A stretch of 64,000 nucleotides of DNA from Sideroxydans sp. (GCA_013791855.1 VMTA01000009.1:1-64000), one strand, 5' to 3'; numbered from the stretch's first letter, positions 40,507 through 52,022 are shown. Numbers and translations are program-made. Notes: generated by a model not told the origin, from the letters alone.

Positions 40507-43476
40507 ATGGGCGACATGGATAAGAAAACAATATTAATAAAAACCAGCAAAGGTGAAAGCGAAGTCTCCGGCATGTCTGGAGATATGAAGCGTGTGCTAC
40601 TGCTGATAGACGGTGATTCTACCTACGCTGAAATCGTCAAGCATGCCCCGCCGAGTCTGCGTGGAGACCTGCCCGATATCATTCAGAGTCTGATCGACTC
40701 CGAGTTGATTCGCGACAAATCCAAAGTGCAGGCCGGTCCCAAGATAGTCGCCCCCAAAGTCGTTGCGCCAAAATTCGTCACTCCCAAAGCCGATCAGGGT
40801 GGAGAGGAGTTGGACTTCACCAGCATGTTCGTTGCACCTGATGCTGCGGCTTTGGCTGCCGAAGCTACAAATGCCAAAGCAGCGCAGGAAGCGGAAAAAC
40901 TGAAAGCAAGCCAGGAAGCGGCAAAACAAAAAGCCGAAGCGGAGGCAAGAGCCAGAGCGGAAGCAGAAGTGCGTGCACGTGCCGAGCAGGAGGCTGCCCG
41001 TGTCAAAGCAGAGTTGGAAGCGGCAGCCAAGGCCAAGGCCGAAGCAGAAGCTGCAAAGTTGAAAGCTGAGCAAGAGGCGGCACGCATCAAGGCTGAATTG
41101 GAAGCAGCCAAAGCGAAAGCAGAAGCGGAAGCCAAGGCGCTGGCTGAAGAGCGCGCCAGACATGAGGCCGAGGCTGCACGCATCAAGGCGGAAGCCGAAG
41201 CAGCGAGAGTGAGGGCCGAGCAAGAGGCGGCCCGGATCAAAGCCGAGCAAGAAGCTGCCCGCATCAAGGCTGAGCAAGAAGCAGAGCGGGTCAGGGCAGA
41301 GCAGGAAGCCGCACGTATCAAAGCCGAGCAAGAGGCGGCGGCAAGGGCAAAAGCCGAAGCTGAGGCGCGAGCGAGAGAAGAAGCAGAAGCCGCACGGTTG
41401 AAGGCGGAATTGGAAGCGGCCAAGGCAAAAGCGGAAGCGGAAGCCAAGGCGCTTGCAGAGGAACGTGCACGTCAGGAAGCCGAAGCTGCGCGTTTGAAAG
41501 CTGAACAAGAAGCTGCCCGCCTCAAAGCAGAACAGGAAGCTGCCGAGCGAGCCAAAGCCGAAGCGGCGGAAGCCGCGCGACTGCAAGCAGAAGCTGAGGC
41601 CGCTCGTATCAAGCAAGAACAAGAGGCGGCTGAGAGAGCCAAGGCGGAAGCAGAGGCGCGCATCAAGGCTGAGCAGGAAGCGGCGCGGATCAAGGCCGAG
41701 CAGGAAGCAGCGGCGCGAGTGAAGGCTGAGGCGGAAGCTGTCCGTATCAAAGCCGAACAAGAGGCCGCGCGCATAGCAGCAGAGCGTGAAGCTGCGGACC
41801 GTGCGAAAGCCGAGGCAGCTGCCGCACGCAAAAAATCCGAAGTTGAAGCTGCACAGTCGGCGCAAGTCGAAACGAAAAAAGAGGTTGAATCAACCGGATT
41901 CCAGATCGATCTGGCTGCTTTGAGTGCTATGGACTCCAGTACGGATGCTGATGAACTGGCACGACCAACATCGTCAGCGCCTGAAAAGGAAGCGCCTGCG
42001 CCTGAAAAGACAGTCAAACAGAAGGAGCCGGAGGCGAAGCAGGATATCGCTGCAGAGATGGTGCGATTGAAGGCCGAGCAGGAAGCGGAAAGATTGCGAG
42101 CCGAACAGGAAGCGCGCGCCTTGGAAGAGGAACAGGCGCTGGCCGCCGAGCAGGAAAGTGCCTGGGCCGAAGCAGAGCAACGCGCCGAGCAACAGAGCAA
42201 GCTGGATGCGGCGCAGGCTGCCAAGGAAGCAGCGTTGGCGCAAGCCAAGTCCAAGCAGAAGTCGACGACGATCCGTCGTCGCAATCCTCTGCCGCTGGGC
42301 AAGATCGCGGCTGGGCTCATGGTGTTGGGGGGCATCGCGATATTCGTGCTGCCCATGTTCTGGCCTATGCAGGAATATATCGGGCCACTGGAGCTGCGAC
42401 TGACTGAACGTTTCAAGCAGCCGGTGAAGGTCGGCGGTATGAGCGCTTCCTTGTTGCCGATGCCCAAGATCGAACTGGTCGATGTGAAGGTCGGTGCGGC
42501 GGGTGAATTCACTGCTGCTGCTGCGACGCTGAACTTCGATTTGCTCTCGCTGCTGTCTGACAGCAAGACGATCAATGATGTCGCATTGCAGGGGGCGACC
42601 TTGAGCGGGAAGGATCTGGACAAGGTCGCCGGATGGCTCAAAGGCATGGGGAGCGATACCCAATTCCCGCTGCAGCATGTGACGCTGCATAACTTGAAGA
42701 TCGTCTCCGACGAGATATCCGTACCTCCGCTTCAGGGGGGGGCTGATTTCGATCAGGGCGAGTTCTCCCGTTTGGTGCTGCATAGCGACGATGAGAAGTT
42801 CAACGTGGAGCTAAAGGCCGTGGCGAACCGTACCCAGCTGACCTTCGGTATTCGTGAGGGGGCACTGCCACTGCTGCCTTCCGCGATGTTCAGTTCGTTC
42901 AATGCGCGCGGCGAGATCAATGCGGGCGAGATCAATATCTCCGATCTGGATGCGCATGCCTATGGCGGTATCTGGTCCGGCAACGGAAAATTGAACTGGA
43001 GCAAAGGCTGGAAATTCGACGCGAATATCAAGGCCAATACGATGGAGTTGGCCGAGTTGTTCCCAAAGTACGGTTTGTCGGGTGAAGTCTTCATCGATGG
43101 TGAAGTGTCGGCCAGCGCAGCTACGCTCTCGAATCTGGCGAAAACATTGCGGGTCGATGCTTCGTTCGAGGCCAAACGCGGCGTCATCAGCGGTATCGAT
43201 ATGGTGGAGACCGCGCGTTTGGCGAGCCGCGAGCATCTGGTCGGCGGCCGCACACACTTTGACGAACTGAATGGCTCCTTTGTGGCAGAGAATGGACACG
43301 TTCGCTTCCGCAGCGTGCGCACCACTTCGGGCATGTTGAAAGCCTCGGGCACTTTGGATGCCGCAGTGGATGGTCAACTTTCGGGGGCGTTCAACTCTGA
43401 GATCAAGGTGCGTTCAGGCAACAATCCACTGTCGTTGTCAGGTACGTTGTCCGAACCCAAGCTGAAGGCCCGCTAA
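40507..43476 (+). CDS. AsmA-like membrane protein with a very long Ala/Glu/Lys/Arg coiled-coil N-terminal half
   Basis: 989 aa; N-terminal globular segment, then (A/E)[14 protein letters not shown]-type repeats, one TM ([25 protein letters not shown]), AsmA-like C-term ([32 protein letters not shown]). Confidence 0.85.
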   Translation: MGDMDKKTILIKTSKGESEVSGMSGDMKRVLLLIDGDSTYAEIVKHAPPSLRGDLPDIIQSLIDSELIRDKSKVQAGPKIVAPKVVAPKFVTPKADQGGEELDFTSMFVAPDAAALAAEATNAKAAQEAEKLKASQEAAKQKAEAEARARAEAEVRARAEQEAARVKAELEAAAKAKAEAEAAKLKAEQEAARIKAELEAAKAKAEAEAKALAEERARHEAEAARIKAEAEAARVRAEQEAARIKAEQEAARIKAEQEAERVRAEQEAARIKAEQEAAARAKAEAEARAREEAEAARLKAELEAAKAKAEAEAKALAEERARQEAEAARLKAEQEAARLKAEQEAAERAKAEAAEAARLQAEAEAARIKQEQEAAERAKAEAEARIKAEQEAARIKAEQEAAARVKAEAEAVRIKAEQEAARIAAEREAADRAKAEAAAARKKSEVEAAQSAQVETKKEVESTGFQIDLAALSAMDSSTDADELARPTSSAPEKEAPAPEKTVKQKEPEAKQDIAAEMVRLKAEQEAERLRAEQEARALEEEQALAAEQESAWAEAEQRAEQQSKLDAAQAAKEAALAQAKSKQKSTTIRRRNPLPLGKIAAGLMVLGGIAIFVLPMFWPMQEYIGPLELRLTERFKQPVKVGGMSASLLPMPKIELVDVKVGAAGEFTAAAATLNFDLLSLLSDSKTINDVALQGATLSGKDLDKVAGWLKGMGSDTQFPLQHVTLHNLKIVSDEISVPPLQGGADFDQGEFSRLVLHSDDEKFNVELKAVANRTQLTFGIREGALPLLPSAMFSSFNARGEINAGEINISDLDAHAYGGIWSGNGKLNWSKGWKFDANIKANTMELAELFPKYGLSGEVFIDGEVSASAATLSNLAKTLRVDASFEAKRGVISGIDMVETARLASREHLVGGRTHFDELNGSFVAENGHVRFRSVRTTSGMLKASGTLDAAVDGQLSGAFNSEIKVRSGNNPLSLSGTLSEPKLKAR
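40870..42250 (+). repeat. Degenerate heptad/11-mer coiled-coil coding repeats
   Basis: Recurrent gcccgcatcaaggctgagcaagaagc-type units encoding [10 protein letters not shown]. Confidence 0.8.
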
Positions 43477-43482
43477 AGCAGC

Positions 43483-44445
43483 CTATTTGAAGAGCCTGCT
43501 CAAGATGCCCATGATTCCGGGCGTTTCGGTTGCAACTGGCTTTATCGGTGCAGCGTTGGTTGGTGCTGATTTCGGGGCGGGCGCTTGTGTGACCGCCCTG
43601 GTTGGCAGACCCAGCATCTCGAACGCGATATTCAGTTGTTCTGCGTGATCCTCATTGAAGCTGAAGCAGCTTTCGGGCGCGCACCCCAATCTTCCTGCCG
43701 CCGACACGTTCTGCCAAGCCACGAATTTGGAAGAGCCCGCAGATTGCAAGTTGGCAACAGTCACTACATCCGTGTAATCGGCCAAACCACTCTCGTTCTG
43801 ACGCTGCAGGTTATCGTAACCGGCGACCACTTCCACCATCTCCTGCGGGAAATGCCAGTTATCCAGTAGCTTGATCCCTACTCGCGTGCTGAAGCGACGC
43901 AACAACGCTTCCAATGCATCCGCTTCAAGGCGCGGATGATGGCGGTCTGCATAAATGCACAGGGGCAGTGCGCCAAGGTTGTGGATCATGCCGGCCAGCA
44001 TGGCTTGTTCCGGCTTCAAATGACGTTGATGCAAGGCGATGACAAAGCTGCTGGCGGCCACGATGCGGCTGCGTTCCCACAGCTGTTTCAATTTACGGTC
44101 AATGATCGGACTGCCAGCCTTGAACAACTTGCTCACCGTCACTGTGATCACCAGATTGCGCAGCATGCGGTAGCCAAGACGCGAGATCGCTGCACGAACT
44201 GTCTCAACGCGCGCACCGCCGCCGGAAGAAGCGGCGCTGTTGGCGGCTTTGATGATGTGGGCAGCGATGACAGGATCGGCAGTCAACAGATTGACCAGTT
44301 GGTCTGCTGATACGTTCGGGTCATCGATCAGGTCGCGTATCTTGACGGCGATGTCTGGGAACGTCGGCAGATCGAACTGGCCGGAGTTGAGTGCTTCATC
44401 GACCTCTGCGGCGATAGCTTCCAGTTGCTCGGTCACCATGTTCAA
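43483..44445 (-). CDS. HDOD domain protein
   Basis: 320 aa; LPTFPDIAVKIRDLIDDPNVSADQLVNLLTADPVIAAHIIKAANSA. Confidence 0.88.
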   Translation of the reverse strand: MNMVTEQLEAIAAEVDEALNSGQFDLPTFPDIAVKIRDLIDDPNVSADQLVNLLTADPVIAAHIIKAANSAASSGGGARVETVRAAISRLGYRMLRNLVITVTVSKLFKAGSPIIDRKLKQLWERSRIVAASSFVIALHQRHLKPEQAMLAGMIHNLGALPLCIYADRHHPRLEADALEALLRRFSTRVGIKLLDNWHFPQEMVEVVAGYDNLQRQNESGLADYTDVVTVANLQSAGSSKFVAWQNVSAAGRLGCAPESCFSFNEDHAEQLNIAFEMLGLPTRAVTQAPAPKSAPTNAAPIKPVATETPGIMGILSRLFK

Positions 44446-45659
44446 GCCAGTGCCTTCGCCATGCGCTCCAGTGCTTTTTGCAGGTTCTCCATCGAAGTCG
44501 CGAATGAGAGACGCACGTATCCTTCGCTACCGAAGGCCGAACCCGGCACGACGGCGACACCGGCTTCCGCCAGCAGGTATTCTGAAAAAGCGATGTCCGT
44601 CGCTTCTTTGATGGTGCCTTTACTGTGCAGTGTCGCGATGGCAGCGCGCGCATCGGGGAAGGCATAGAAAGCGCCACCGGCCTTGATGCAGCTCAGTCCC
44701 GGGATCTTGTTCAGTTCGCTCACCACGAATTCATGCCGCTCGCGGAATGCCTTGAGCATGGGGGTGATACAACCCTGATCACCGTTCAACGCCGCTTCCG
44801 CTGCGACCTGGGAGATCGAGGTCGGGTTGGAGGTACTCTGCGACTGCACGTTCTCCATCGCGGTGATGATGTTCTCCGGGCCGGCCGCATAGCCGATGCG
44901 CCAGCCGGTCATCGCGTAGGCCTTGGACACGCCGTTGAGCACCATGGTGCGCGGATACAGATCGGGACAGGCATTGAGGATGTTGCAGAATTTCTCGTCC
45001 GTCAGCGCAACGTGTTCATACATGTCATCGGTGGCGATGAGGATGTTCGGATGTTTGCGTAGCACCGCGCCCAACGCCTTCAGGTCTTCCAGCGTGTACA
45101 CCGCGCCGGAAGGGTTGCTCGGACTGTTGATGACGACCATCTTGGTCTTGCTGGTGATGGCAGCTTCCAGTTGTGCGGGGGTCATCTTGAAACCCTGCGC
45201 GATGTCGGCCTGCACGATCACCGGCTTTCCCTCGGCAATCAGTACGATGTCTGGATAGGAAACCCAGTATGGCGCGGGGATGATGACTTCGTCGCCGGGA
45301 TCGATGGTTGCCAGCGCGAGGTTGAAGAAACTTTGCTTGCCGCCGCAGGAGACCAGTATCTGTTTTGCGGTGTAGTCCAGATCGTTGTCGCGCTTGAACT
45401 TGACGATCACCGCCTGCTTCAATGATGCAGTGCCGCCGACCGCAGTGTATTTGGTGAAGCCCTTGTTGATCGCCGCGATGGCGGCGTCCTTGATGTGCTG
45501 CGGCGTGTCGAAATCAGGCTCGCCGGTACCCAGTCCGATGATGTCTTTTCCTTCTGCTTTCAGTTTTGCTGCACGGGCGGTTACTGCAAGGGTGGGGGAG
45601 GGCTTGATAGCTTGAACGCGCGTTGAGAGAGGCACGATGTTTCCTTGGGGGTTGGTCAA
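44442..45659 (-). CDS. Class I/II pyridoxal phosphate-dependent aminotransferase (aspartate aminotransferase type)
   Basis: 405 aa; NSPSNPSGAVY, VLNGVSKAYAMTGWRIGYAAGP (PLP lysine). Confidence 0.92.
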   Translation of the reverse strand: MTNPQGNIVPLSTRVQAIKPSPTLAVTARAAKLKAEGKDIIGLGTGEPDFDTPQHIKDAAIAAINKGFTKYTAVGGTASLKQAVIVKFKRDNDLDYTAKQILVSCGGKQSFFNLALATIDPGDEVIIPAPYWVSYPDIVLIAEGKPVIVQADIAQGFKMTPAQLEAAITSKTKMVVINSPSNPSGAVYTLEDLKALGAVLRKHPNILIATDDMYEHVALTDEKFCNILNACPDLYPRTMVLNGVSKAYAMTGWRIGYAAGPENIITAMENVQSQSTSNPTSISQVAAEAALNGDQGCITPMLKAFRERHEFVVSELNKIPGLSCIKAGGAFYAFPDARAAIATLHSKGTIKEATDIAFSEYLLAEAGVAVVPGSAFGSEGYVRLSFATSMENLQKALERMAKALA

Positions 45660-45708
45660 TGGCGAGAATTATACGCGCGCCGATTCGGGCGGTGTATGAC
45701 TTGGGGAC

Positions 45709-48036
45709 TTAATTTTCAGGGACTGGCGACCAGTAACGACGGTGGCTATGGCGATAGGCATCCAGCTTGATTCCGGACGTATCCAGATCGATGGTGATCG
45801 CGCCATCGCGGTCTGAACGCAGGATATGACTGCCTTGTTCCATGTAGCGGCGGATGACCTCTGGGTGCGGATGGTGGAAACGATTGCGGTAGCCAGCGGT
45901 GAAGATAACGTGCTGAGGGTCTACGGCTGCCACGAAGGCCGGGCTGGATGAGCTTCTGCTGCCATGATGCGGGGCGACCAGCAGGTCGGCTGGCAGCTTG
46001 TCCGGGTGTAGTTGTAACAATCTCGCCTCGGATGCCGTCTCGATATCTGCGGTGAGCAGGATATGACGTTCGCCCACGCTGATGCGCAACACGCAGCTTT
46101 GCTCGTTATCGTGTCGTTTGGCGGTAGCCGTTGCGGGCGGGTGCAGCACCTCGAAATTCACACCGTCCCAATCCCACTGCATGCCGTCCCGACAAGAACG
46201 GGTATTTGGCTTGCCTGCCAGCCGACTGTCATCCGCATCCATTGAAGTCAATATGAGGTCGGTCGGTATGGCTTGCAACAACGAGTCCGTGCCGCCGATA
46301 TGGTCGATATCGCCATGGCTCAATATCAGGGTATCCAGACTATCCACACCCGATCCTCGCAGGGCGGGCACCAGAATGCGGTTGCCGCTGTCCGCATCGC
46401 CCGCATAGTCGGGGCCGGTGTCGAACAACAGGGCATGATGCTGCGTCTGCACGGCGACAGCCAATCCTTGTCCGACATCGAATACCCGGATGCGTGCCGA
46501 ATCGTGGGCGGGTGTCGCCGGCCGGATGAGGAACATGGGCAACAACAGGATGACGCCGAATGCGCGTAGCGGGAATCCGCGCGGCGCCAGTATCCAGAGT
46601 GCACCCAATGCCCCCGATGCGATCGACCATGCCGGAGGCGCATGTTGTACCCATACGCTCACGGGCAGATCATCCAGCAGGCGTAACAAGGTCATGCAGA
46701 ACGCGAGCACATGGTGGGCAATATGAAGTGTCCATGAAAAACCCGGCAGGGCGCCGAGCAGGGTGAGCGGTACCACCAGCAGACTGACCAGCGGGATGGC
46801 GAAGGCGTTCGCCAGCGGCGAGACCAGCGAGAGTTGCTGGAACAGGGCGAGCAATGGCGGGATCAGACCGATGCTCATCGCCCATTGCACCTTGCCATAT
46901 TCCACCAGCCAATGCGGCCTGCCGAGCCGGTTGGCGGAGACGTAGAAGATCAGCGCGACCGCGCCGAACGAAAGCCAGAAACCGGGTGCCAATACTGCCC
47001 AAGGGTCGAGTGACAGCACGACCAGCAACGCGGCAGCCAGCATCTGGCTGGGCGCGACATTGCGTGACATAAGCAGCATGCCGGCAAACGTGGACAACAT
47101 ATAGAAGGTGCGTTGGGCGGGGATCTCGAAGCCGGAGATCAGACTGTATGCCAGCGCTACCGTGACACCGGCCAGTGCTGCCGCCTTGCGCGCGGGCAGC
47201 CGCAACGTCAACCGAGTGTTGCGACGCCATAACCAGTAGGTCAGTCCGAAGAACATGCCGGCCAGCATGGTGATGTGCAGACCGGAGATGGACATCAGAT
47301 GATTGACGCCGGTGCGCGTGAACAAGCGCCACTCGTCCTGCGAGATGCTGGCTTGGTCGCCGATGGCGAGCGCCACCAGTATCCCGGCATACGGTGCATC
47401 CGGCAAAGTCTCGTGGAAGCGTTCGCGCAACGTTTCGCGAAACTTTTCTATAAGGTAAGCCGGTCTGAAGACGGTGGCATCCAGTCTCTGCGGCGCAATT
47501 TTGTTATAGACATAGCCGGTGGCGCGGATGTTGCGTTCCAGTGCCCAGGCTTCGAAATCAGAGGTGTGGGGATTGCGTGTCGAATGGGGACGCTTCAAGC
47601 GCACGGTGAAACGCCAGCGTTCCCCGGCGTGGATATCAATGGCAGGCTGGTCAGCGGTGCGGTAGGTCGATAGCAGGATACGGTGCGGGACTGTGGCGCC
47701 ATCGGTCTCTGTGGTTTCCACGTCGAATGCGAAACGCAGGCCGCGCTCATGCACGCGCGGCATCTCGGCCACCACACCGGTCAGCGAGATATTGCGTCCC
47801 TGCCACTCGTCCGGCAGGCTGTCGGCAAGATGGGTTTGTGCGATGAATGCGGCATGGCAGAAGCCGAGCAGGGCGGCGCAACACAGCAACAGTGCATGTC
47901 GCAACAGAGGCGGCAGCGTGCGCGGCAACAGCAGGCACAGCAGTGCCAGTGGCCAGTAGAACGGCAGCGTCGGCAGCGCCTCCATCTGTTGCAGGAACCA
48001 GACACCGAACGCGAAGCTGAGTGCAAAGGAAACCAT
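45709..48036 (-). CDS. comEC: DNA internalization-related competence protein ComEC/Rec2
   Basis: 775 aa; DUF4131, competence TM region (VNHLMSISGLHITMLAGMFFG), metallo-beta-lactamase domain (LILSHGDIDHIGG, LLVAPHHGSRSSSS). Confidence 0.94.
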   Translation of the reverse strand: MVSFALSFAFGVWFLQQMEALPTLPFYWPLALLCLLLPRTLPPLLRHALLLCCAALLGFCHAAFIAQTHLADSLPDEWQGRNISLTGVVAEMPRVHERGLRFAFDVETTETDGATVPHRILLSTYRTADQPAIDIHAGERWRFTVRLKRPHSTRNPHTSDFEAWALERNIRATGYVYNKIAPQRLDATVFRPAYLIEKFRETLRERFHETLPDAPYAGILVALAIGDQASISQDEWRLFTRTGVNHLMSISGLHITMLAGMFFGLTYWLWRRNTRLTLRLPARKAAALAGVTVALAYSLISGFEIPAQRTFYMLSTFAGMLLMSRNVAPSQMLAAALLVVLSLDPWAVLAPGFWLSFGAVALIFYVSANRLGRPHWLVEYGKVQWAMSIGLIPPLLALFQQLSLVSPLANAFAIPLVSLLVVPLTLLGALPGFSWTLHIAHHVLAFCMTLLRLLDDLPVSVWVQHAPPAWSIASGALGALWILAPRGFPLRAFGVILLLPMFLIRPATPAHDSARIRVFDVGQGLAVAVQTQHHALLFDTGPDYAGDADSGNRILVPALRGSGVDSLDTLILSHGDIDHIGGTDSLLQAIPTDLILTSMDADDSRLAGKPNTRSCRDGMQWDWDGVNFEVLHPPATATAKRHDNEQSCVLRISVGERHILLTADIETASEARLLQLHPDKLPADLLVAPHHGSRSSSSPAFVAAVDPQHVIFTAGYRNRFHHPHPEVIRRYMEQGSHILRSDRDGAITIDLDTSGIKLDAYRHSHRRYWSPVPEN

Positions 48037-48069
48037 ACAGCTAGCCTAACCGAGCATTAGAATCCCGTC

Positions 48070-48612
48070 ATGCGCAAATTCTTTCGAGACAGACTGCCGG
48101 GGCGTGACGGGGTGTTGCAGAACCGCTGGCTGAAGCCGGTCCGGCACTGGCTGCATCACCCGAACCTCTGGCATTTGAATCGCCATTCGGTGGCGGGTGG
48201 CGTGGCGCTCGGCCTGTTCTGCGGCCTGATCCCCGGACCGTTCCAGATGCCGACCGCAGCGTTGCTGGCGATGTGGTTGCGCGTCAATCTGCCGGTGGCG
48301 CTGGCAGCGACCCTGTACACCAACCCCTTCACCATCGTTCCGCTCTATCTGTTGGCTCACCGTATCGGCTTGCTGGTTTCGGGCGCTTCGGCACAGGGAC
48401 CGGCCGCAGACTTTCCGGAACTGAGCTGGCAAGACGGATTCGAGCTGATGTGGCAGTGGCTGCTGACCTTGGGCGAGCCATTGCTGATTGGCTTGCCTAT
48501 CCTCGCAACAGTTCTGGCGGTCAGCGGGTATTTTGTCGTGCGTTTTGCCTGGCGGCTGGCCGTGCAATTGAAATGGCGGCAGCGTGCAAAACGCCGCGCT
48601 GCGGGGCATTGA
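48070..48612 (+). CDS. DUF2062 domain protein
   Basis: 180 aa; HSVAGGVALGLFCGLIPGPFQMPTAALLAMWLRVNLPVALAATLYTNPFT. Confidence 0.87.
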   Translation: MRKFFRDRLPGRDGVLQNRWLKPVRHWLHHPNLWHLNRHSVAGGVALGLFCGLIPGPFQMPTAALLAMWLRVNLPVALAATLYTNPFTIVPLYLLAHRIGLLVSGASAQGPAADFPELSWQDGFELMWQWLLTLGEPLLIGLPILATVLAVSGYFVVRFAWRLAVQLKWRQRAKRRAAGH

Positions 48613-48767
48613 GACTCGATCAGGTTCGGTGTTCCTGCGGGCATCCCTAAAACCCACCGTGGCGTATGGAATAGGTGCCGTCTCTATATATATAGGCCTT
48701 TTGGCATATTGTGGTCATCTGTCTCGGGTGTTATACCTCGTGCCATCTGAATCGGGGCGGGACAGTG

Positions 48768-50090
48768 ATGACAGCAACGTGGCAAGGCTTGGATGGCGGT
48801 ACTTCGGAAGCATTGTTCCGAACGATGATGCATGCCGCCCCGCTGCCGATGTTCGTCATATCGGAAGGGCGCTGCGTCTACGGCAATGAAAGGTTCACCA
48901 AGATGCGCGGTTGCGCGGAAGGTGTATGCGCCTTGTGCGGACTGGGAAAGTTGCTGGATGAAGCCAATAGCCAATTGCTTTCCCAAGCGATAGCGAATCT
49001 GAAAAATGGCGAGGCGGCGCGCGTGCCGCTGCATCTGCGTCGCGAGGATGGACAATTCACCGCGATCGACCTGTCCATGAGCGGGATGGAGATGGACGGC
49101 AAGATGTTCGTGCTGGCCATCGTCAACGAAAAGACCGAGAAGGAGCGGCTGCGACGCCTGCTGGATCGGCTGGCCTTCCATGATTCGCTGACCGAACTCC
49201 CCAATCGCGTCCTGCTGTTCGATCGCATCAATCAATCACTGTCCCGCTCCATGCGGGAGCATGAGGATTTTGCGGTAGGGGTATTGGACCTTGATGGATT
49301 CAAACCGATCAACGACACGCTGGGGCATGCCGCAGGTGATCTCCTGCTGAAGGAAATATCGCGGCGTCTGCGCCATAGTGTGCGCAACGTGGATACCGTC
49401 GCACGCCTTGGCGGTGACGAGTTCGCCCTGATCCTGCAAGGTGTCAGTTCTGTCGAAGAAGCGGATTTCGTACTGAACAAGATCATTCTGGAAGTGGCGC
49501 GTCCTTACCATCTGGATGGGACCAAGATGGCTGTGACCGCCAGTATCGGCATCGCTTTCAGTCCCCGGGATGGTGCCTCCATCCATGAGTTGCTGGGTCG
49601 TGCCGATTACGCTATGTATCTGGCCAAGAATGCGGGCGGAGCCTGTTATCGCATCAGCAATGGCGAGATTGCGCCGATCTCATCGCGCCATCAACTTGAG
49701 CCGCTGATCGATGTCGTCAAGCTGGGCTTTGAGATCATCGACGAGCAGCACGAGGAGATCGCGGCCAGTATTCGCGCGATATTGCAGGGGATTTCCGGGA
49801 ACGAGTCGAAAGACGAGATAAAACATCGGGCCAAACATCTGCAACTGCTCACGCAGACGCACTTTACTACCGAGGAAGACTACATGCTGCGCTATGCGCC
49901 GGACGGACAGGAGATGCACCGTTCCGAACATGCCGACTTGCTGCACAGCCTGCAAGGCTTGCAGGAGAATCATGACCAGCACGGTTTCACCGTATTGGCA
50001 CATTCATTCAAAGAGTGGCTATTGCCGCACATCGAAACCCAAGATGCCGGGCTGGTCGAACAGCTCAGGGCTGCCGGGATCACCGCCTAG
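48768..50090 (+). CDS. PAS-GGDEF diguanylate cyclase with C-terminal bacteriohemerythrin domain
   Basis: MTATWQGLDGG start; LGGDEFALILQG; C-term IDEQHEEI ... THFTTEEDYM ... MHRSEHADLL ... WLLPHIETQD (full hemerythrin ligand set). Confidence 0.9.
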   Translation: MTATWQGLDGGTSEALFRTMMHAAPLPMFVISEGRCVYGNERFTKMRGCAEGVCALCGLGKLLDEANSQLLSQAIANLKNGEAARVPLHLRREDGQFTAIDLSMSGMEMDGKMFVLAIVNEKTEKERLRRLLDRLAFHDSLTELPNRVLLFDRINQSLSRSMREHEDFAVGVLDLDGFKPINDTLGHAAGDLLLKEISRRLRHSVRNVDTVARLGGDEFALILQGVSSVEEADFVLNKIILEVARPYHLDGTKMAVTASIGIAFSPRDGASIHELLGRADYAMYLAKNAGGACYRISNGEIAPISSRHQLEPLIDVVKLGFEIIDEQHEEIAASIRAILQGISGNESKDEIKHRAKHLQLLTQTHFTTEEDYMLRYAPDGQEMHRSEHADLLHSLQGLQENHDQHGFTVLAHSFKEWLLPHIETQDAGLVEQLRAAGITA

Positions 50091-50095
50091 GTATT

Positions 50096-50788
50096 TCATT
50101 CGGACGTCAATACGCCGTCCACCAGCCGCAAGTTCCGCTGCATCCTGCCGGCCAGTTCCAGATCGTGGGTCACGATGATGAAACTGGTCTGCAATTGCGC
50201 ATTCAGTTCCTGCATCAGTTTGAACAAGGCGTATGCGCTGCTGCGATCCAGATTTCCGGTGGGCTCGTCGGCCAGCACGCAGGCAGGGCGGGTGACCAGT
50301 GCACGGGCCACGGCGACGCGCTGACGTTCGCCGCCGGAAAGTTCGGTGGGCAGATGGCGCAGACGGTGTGCCAGTCCCACTTGCTCCAGCATGGCTATCG
50401 CCTGCGGATGTGCTTCTGCGGGTTTCATGCCGCGTATCAGCAGCGGCATGGCGACATTCTCCACGGCCGTGAACTCCGGCAGCAGATGGTGGAACTGGTA
50501 GATGAAACCCAGCGAATGGTTGCGCAGTTCACCGCGCTGGCTCTCGTTCATCTTCGCGACATCCTGCCCCAGGATGCTGACACTGCCGCCACTGATGCTG
50601 TCCAGCCCGCCCAACAGGTGCAGCAATGTACTCTTGCCGGAACCCGAAGCGCCGACGATGGCGAGGCTCTCGCCGCGTGCCAGATCGAGGTTCACACCGT
50701 TCAGCACGCTGACGCTGAGGTCGCCTTGCGCGTAGATCTTTTGCAGATCACGGCAGGTGATGACCATTTCCGAATCCTGTTTACTCAT
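50096..50788 (-). CDS. lolD: Lipoprotein-releasing system ATP-binding protein LolD
   Basis: 230 aa; [52 protein letters not shown]. Confidence 0.94.
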   Translation of the reverse strand: MSKQDSEMVITCRDLQKIYAQGDLSVSVLNGVNLDLARGESLAIVGASGSGKSTLLHLLGGLDSISGGSVSILGQDVAKMNESQRGELRNHSLGFIYQFHHLLPEFTAVENVAMPLLIRGMKPAEAHPQAIAMLEQVGLAHRLRHLPTELSGGERQRVAVARALVTRPACVLADEPTGNLDRSSAYALFKLMQELNAQLQTSFIIVTHDLELAGRMQRNLRLVDGVLTSE

Positions 50789-52022
50789 AGCGCAATGCCT
50801 CCGCCGGTTGCACCTTGGAAGCGCGCCAGCTTGGATACAGTGTGGCGAGCACGCTGATCAGGAACGACATGCCGGCGACGATCAGCACATCGGCCTGGCG
50901 CAGATCGGAAGGCAGCTCGCTGATGTAATAGAACTCCTTGGCCAGGAACTGCACGCCGAACAGGTTCTCGATGAAAGGTACGAGGGTGCTGATGTTGAGC
51001 GCCAGCACTACGCCGCCGATCACGCCTATGGTCAGGCCGATGAGTCCGATCAGCACGCCCTGTACCATGAAGATCAGCATGATGCTGCGGGGCGAGGCAC
51101 CCAGTGTGCGCAGGATGGCGATGTCGGCCTGCTTGTCGGTGACGGCCATCACCAGCGTGGAGACGATGTTGAAAGCGGCGACCAGCACGATCAGCGACAG
51201 GATGATGAACATCATCTTCTTCTCCATCGCCACCACGGCGAAATAGCTGGCGTTCTGTCGTGTCCAGTCGGTGGTCCACAGGTCGACCGGAATCTTTGCT
51301 TCCAGCGTACGGGCGATCTGCGGGGCCTGGTCGAGGTCGTCGACGCTGCCGCTGATGCCGCTCACTGATTCCCCCATGCGGTACAGCTTCTGCGCGTCGT
51401 GCAGATGAACCAGAGCCAGCGCATTGTCGTAAGGTGACATGCCGATCTCGAAGATACCGCTCACTTTGAATTGCTTCAGTCGTGGCAGCATGCCGGCCGG
51501 CGTGAACTGACCTTGCGGCGTGATCAACAGCAGCGGGTCGCCGACGCTTGCGCCCAGGGATCTTGCCAGATCGACGCCGAGTACGATGTTGTATTCGCCC
51601 GGCTGCAGGCTATCCAGCGTGCCGTGCTTCATTTTGTCGCCGAGCGCGATCAGCGCCTGTTCGGCGGCGGGCAGGATGCCGCGCACCATCACGCCCTGCA
51701 CGCGCTCCCCCTGCGACAGCATGCCCTGACCGGTGGCATAGGGTGCGGCGGCGCGCACGCCGGGATGTGTAGTGACGGTATCCAGCGTGCGCTGCCAATC
51801 CGCTATGCCTTCACTGCCGATCACTTGCAGGTGAGGGGTGATGCCGAGGATGCGCGCGCGTATCTCTTTCTGGAAGCCGTTCATCACCGACAGCACCACG
51901 ATCAGGGCCATCACGCCCAAGCCGATGCCCAGCATGGAGATCAGCGAGATGAAAGAGATGAAGTGGTTGCGGCGCTTGGCGCGTGTGTAGCGCAGACCGA
52001 CGAAAAGTTCAAAGGGTTGCAA
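50781..52022 (-). CDS. lolC: Lipoprotein-releasing ABC transporter permease LolC/E; likely TTG start
   Basis: [55 protein letters not shown]; no ATG nearby, TTG at 52022 gives 413 aa. Confidence 0.88.
   Translation of the reverse strand: MQPFELFVGLRYTRAKRRNHFISFISLISMLGIGLGVMALIVVLSVMNGFQKEIRARILGITPHLQVIGSEGIADWQRTLDTVTTHPGVRAAAPYATGQGMLSQGERVQGVMVRGILPAAEQALIALGDKMKHGTLDSLQPGEYNIVLGVDLARSLGASVGDPLLLITPQGQFTPAGMLPRLKQFKVSGIFEIGMSPYDNALALVHLHDAQKLYRMGESVSGISGSVDDLDQAPQIARTLEAKIPVDLWTTDWTRQNASYFAVVAMEKKMMFIILSLIVLVAAFNIVSTLVMAVTDKQADIAILRTLGASPRSIMLIFMVQGVLIGLIGLTIGVIGGVVLALNISTLVPFIENLFGVQFLAKEFYYISELPSDLRQADVLIVAGMSFLISVLATLYPSWRASKVQPAEALRYE

Noticed and set aside
40597-42783. Long minus-strand ORFs (422, 217, 391, 269 aa) antisense to the AsmA-like gene
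   Set aside because: Low-complexity shadow ORFs created by the biased gcc/gaa/aag codons of the coiled-coil repeats; no domain content, and the plus frame gives a coherent protein.
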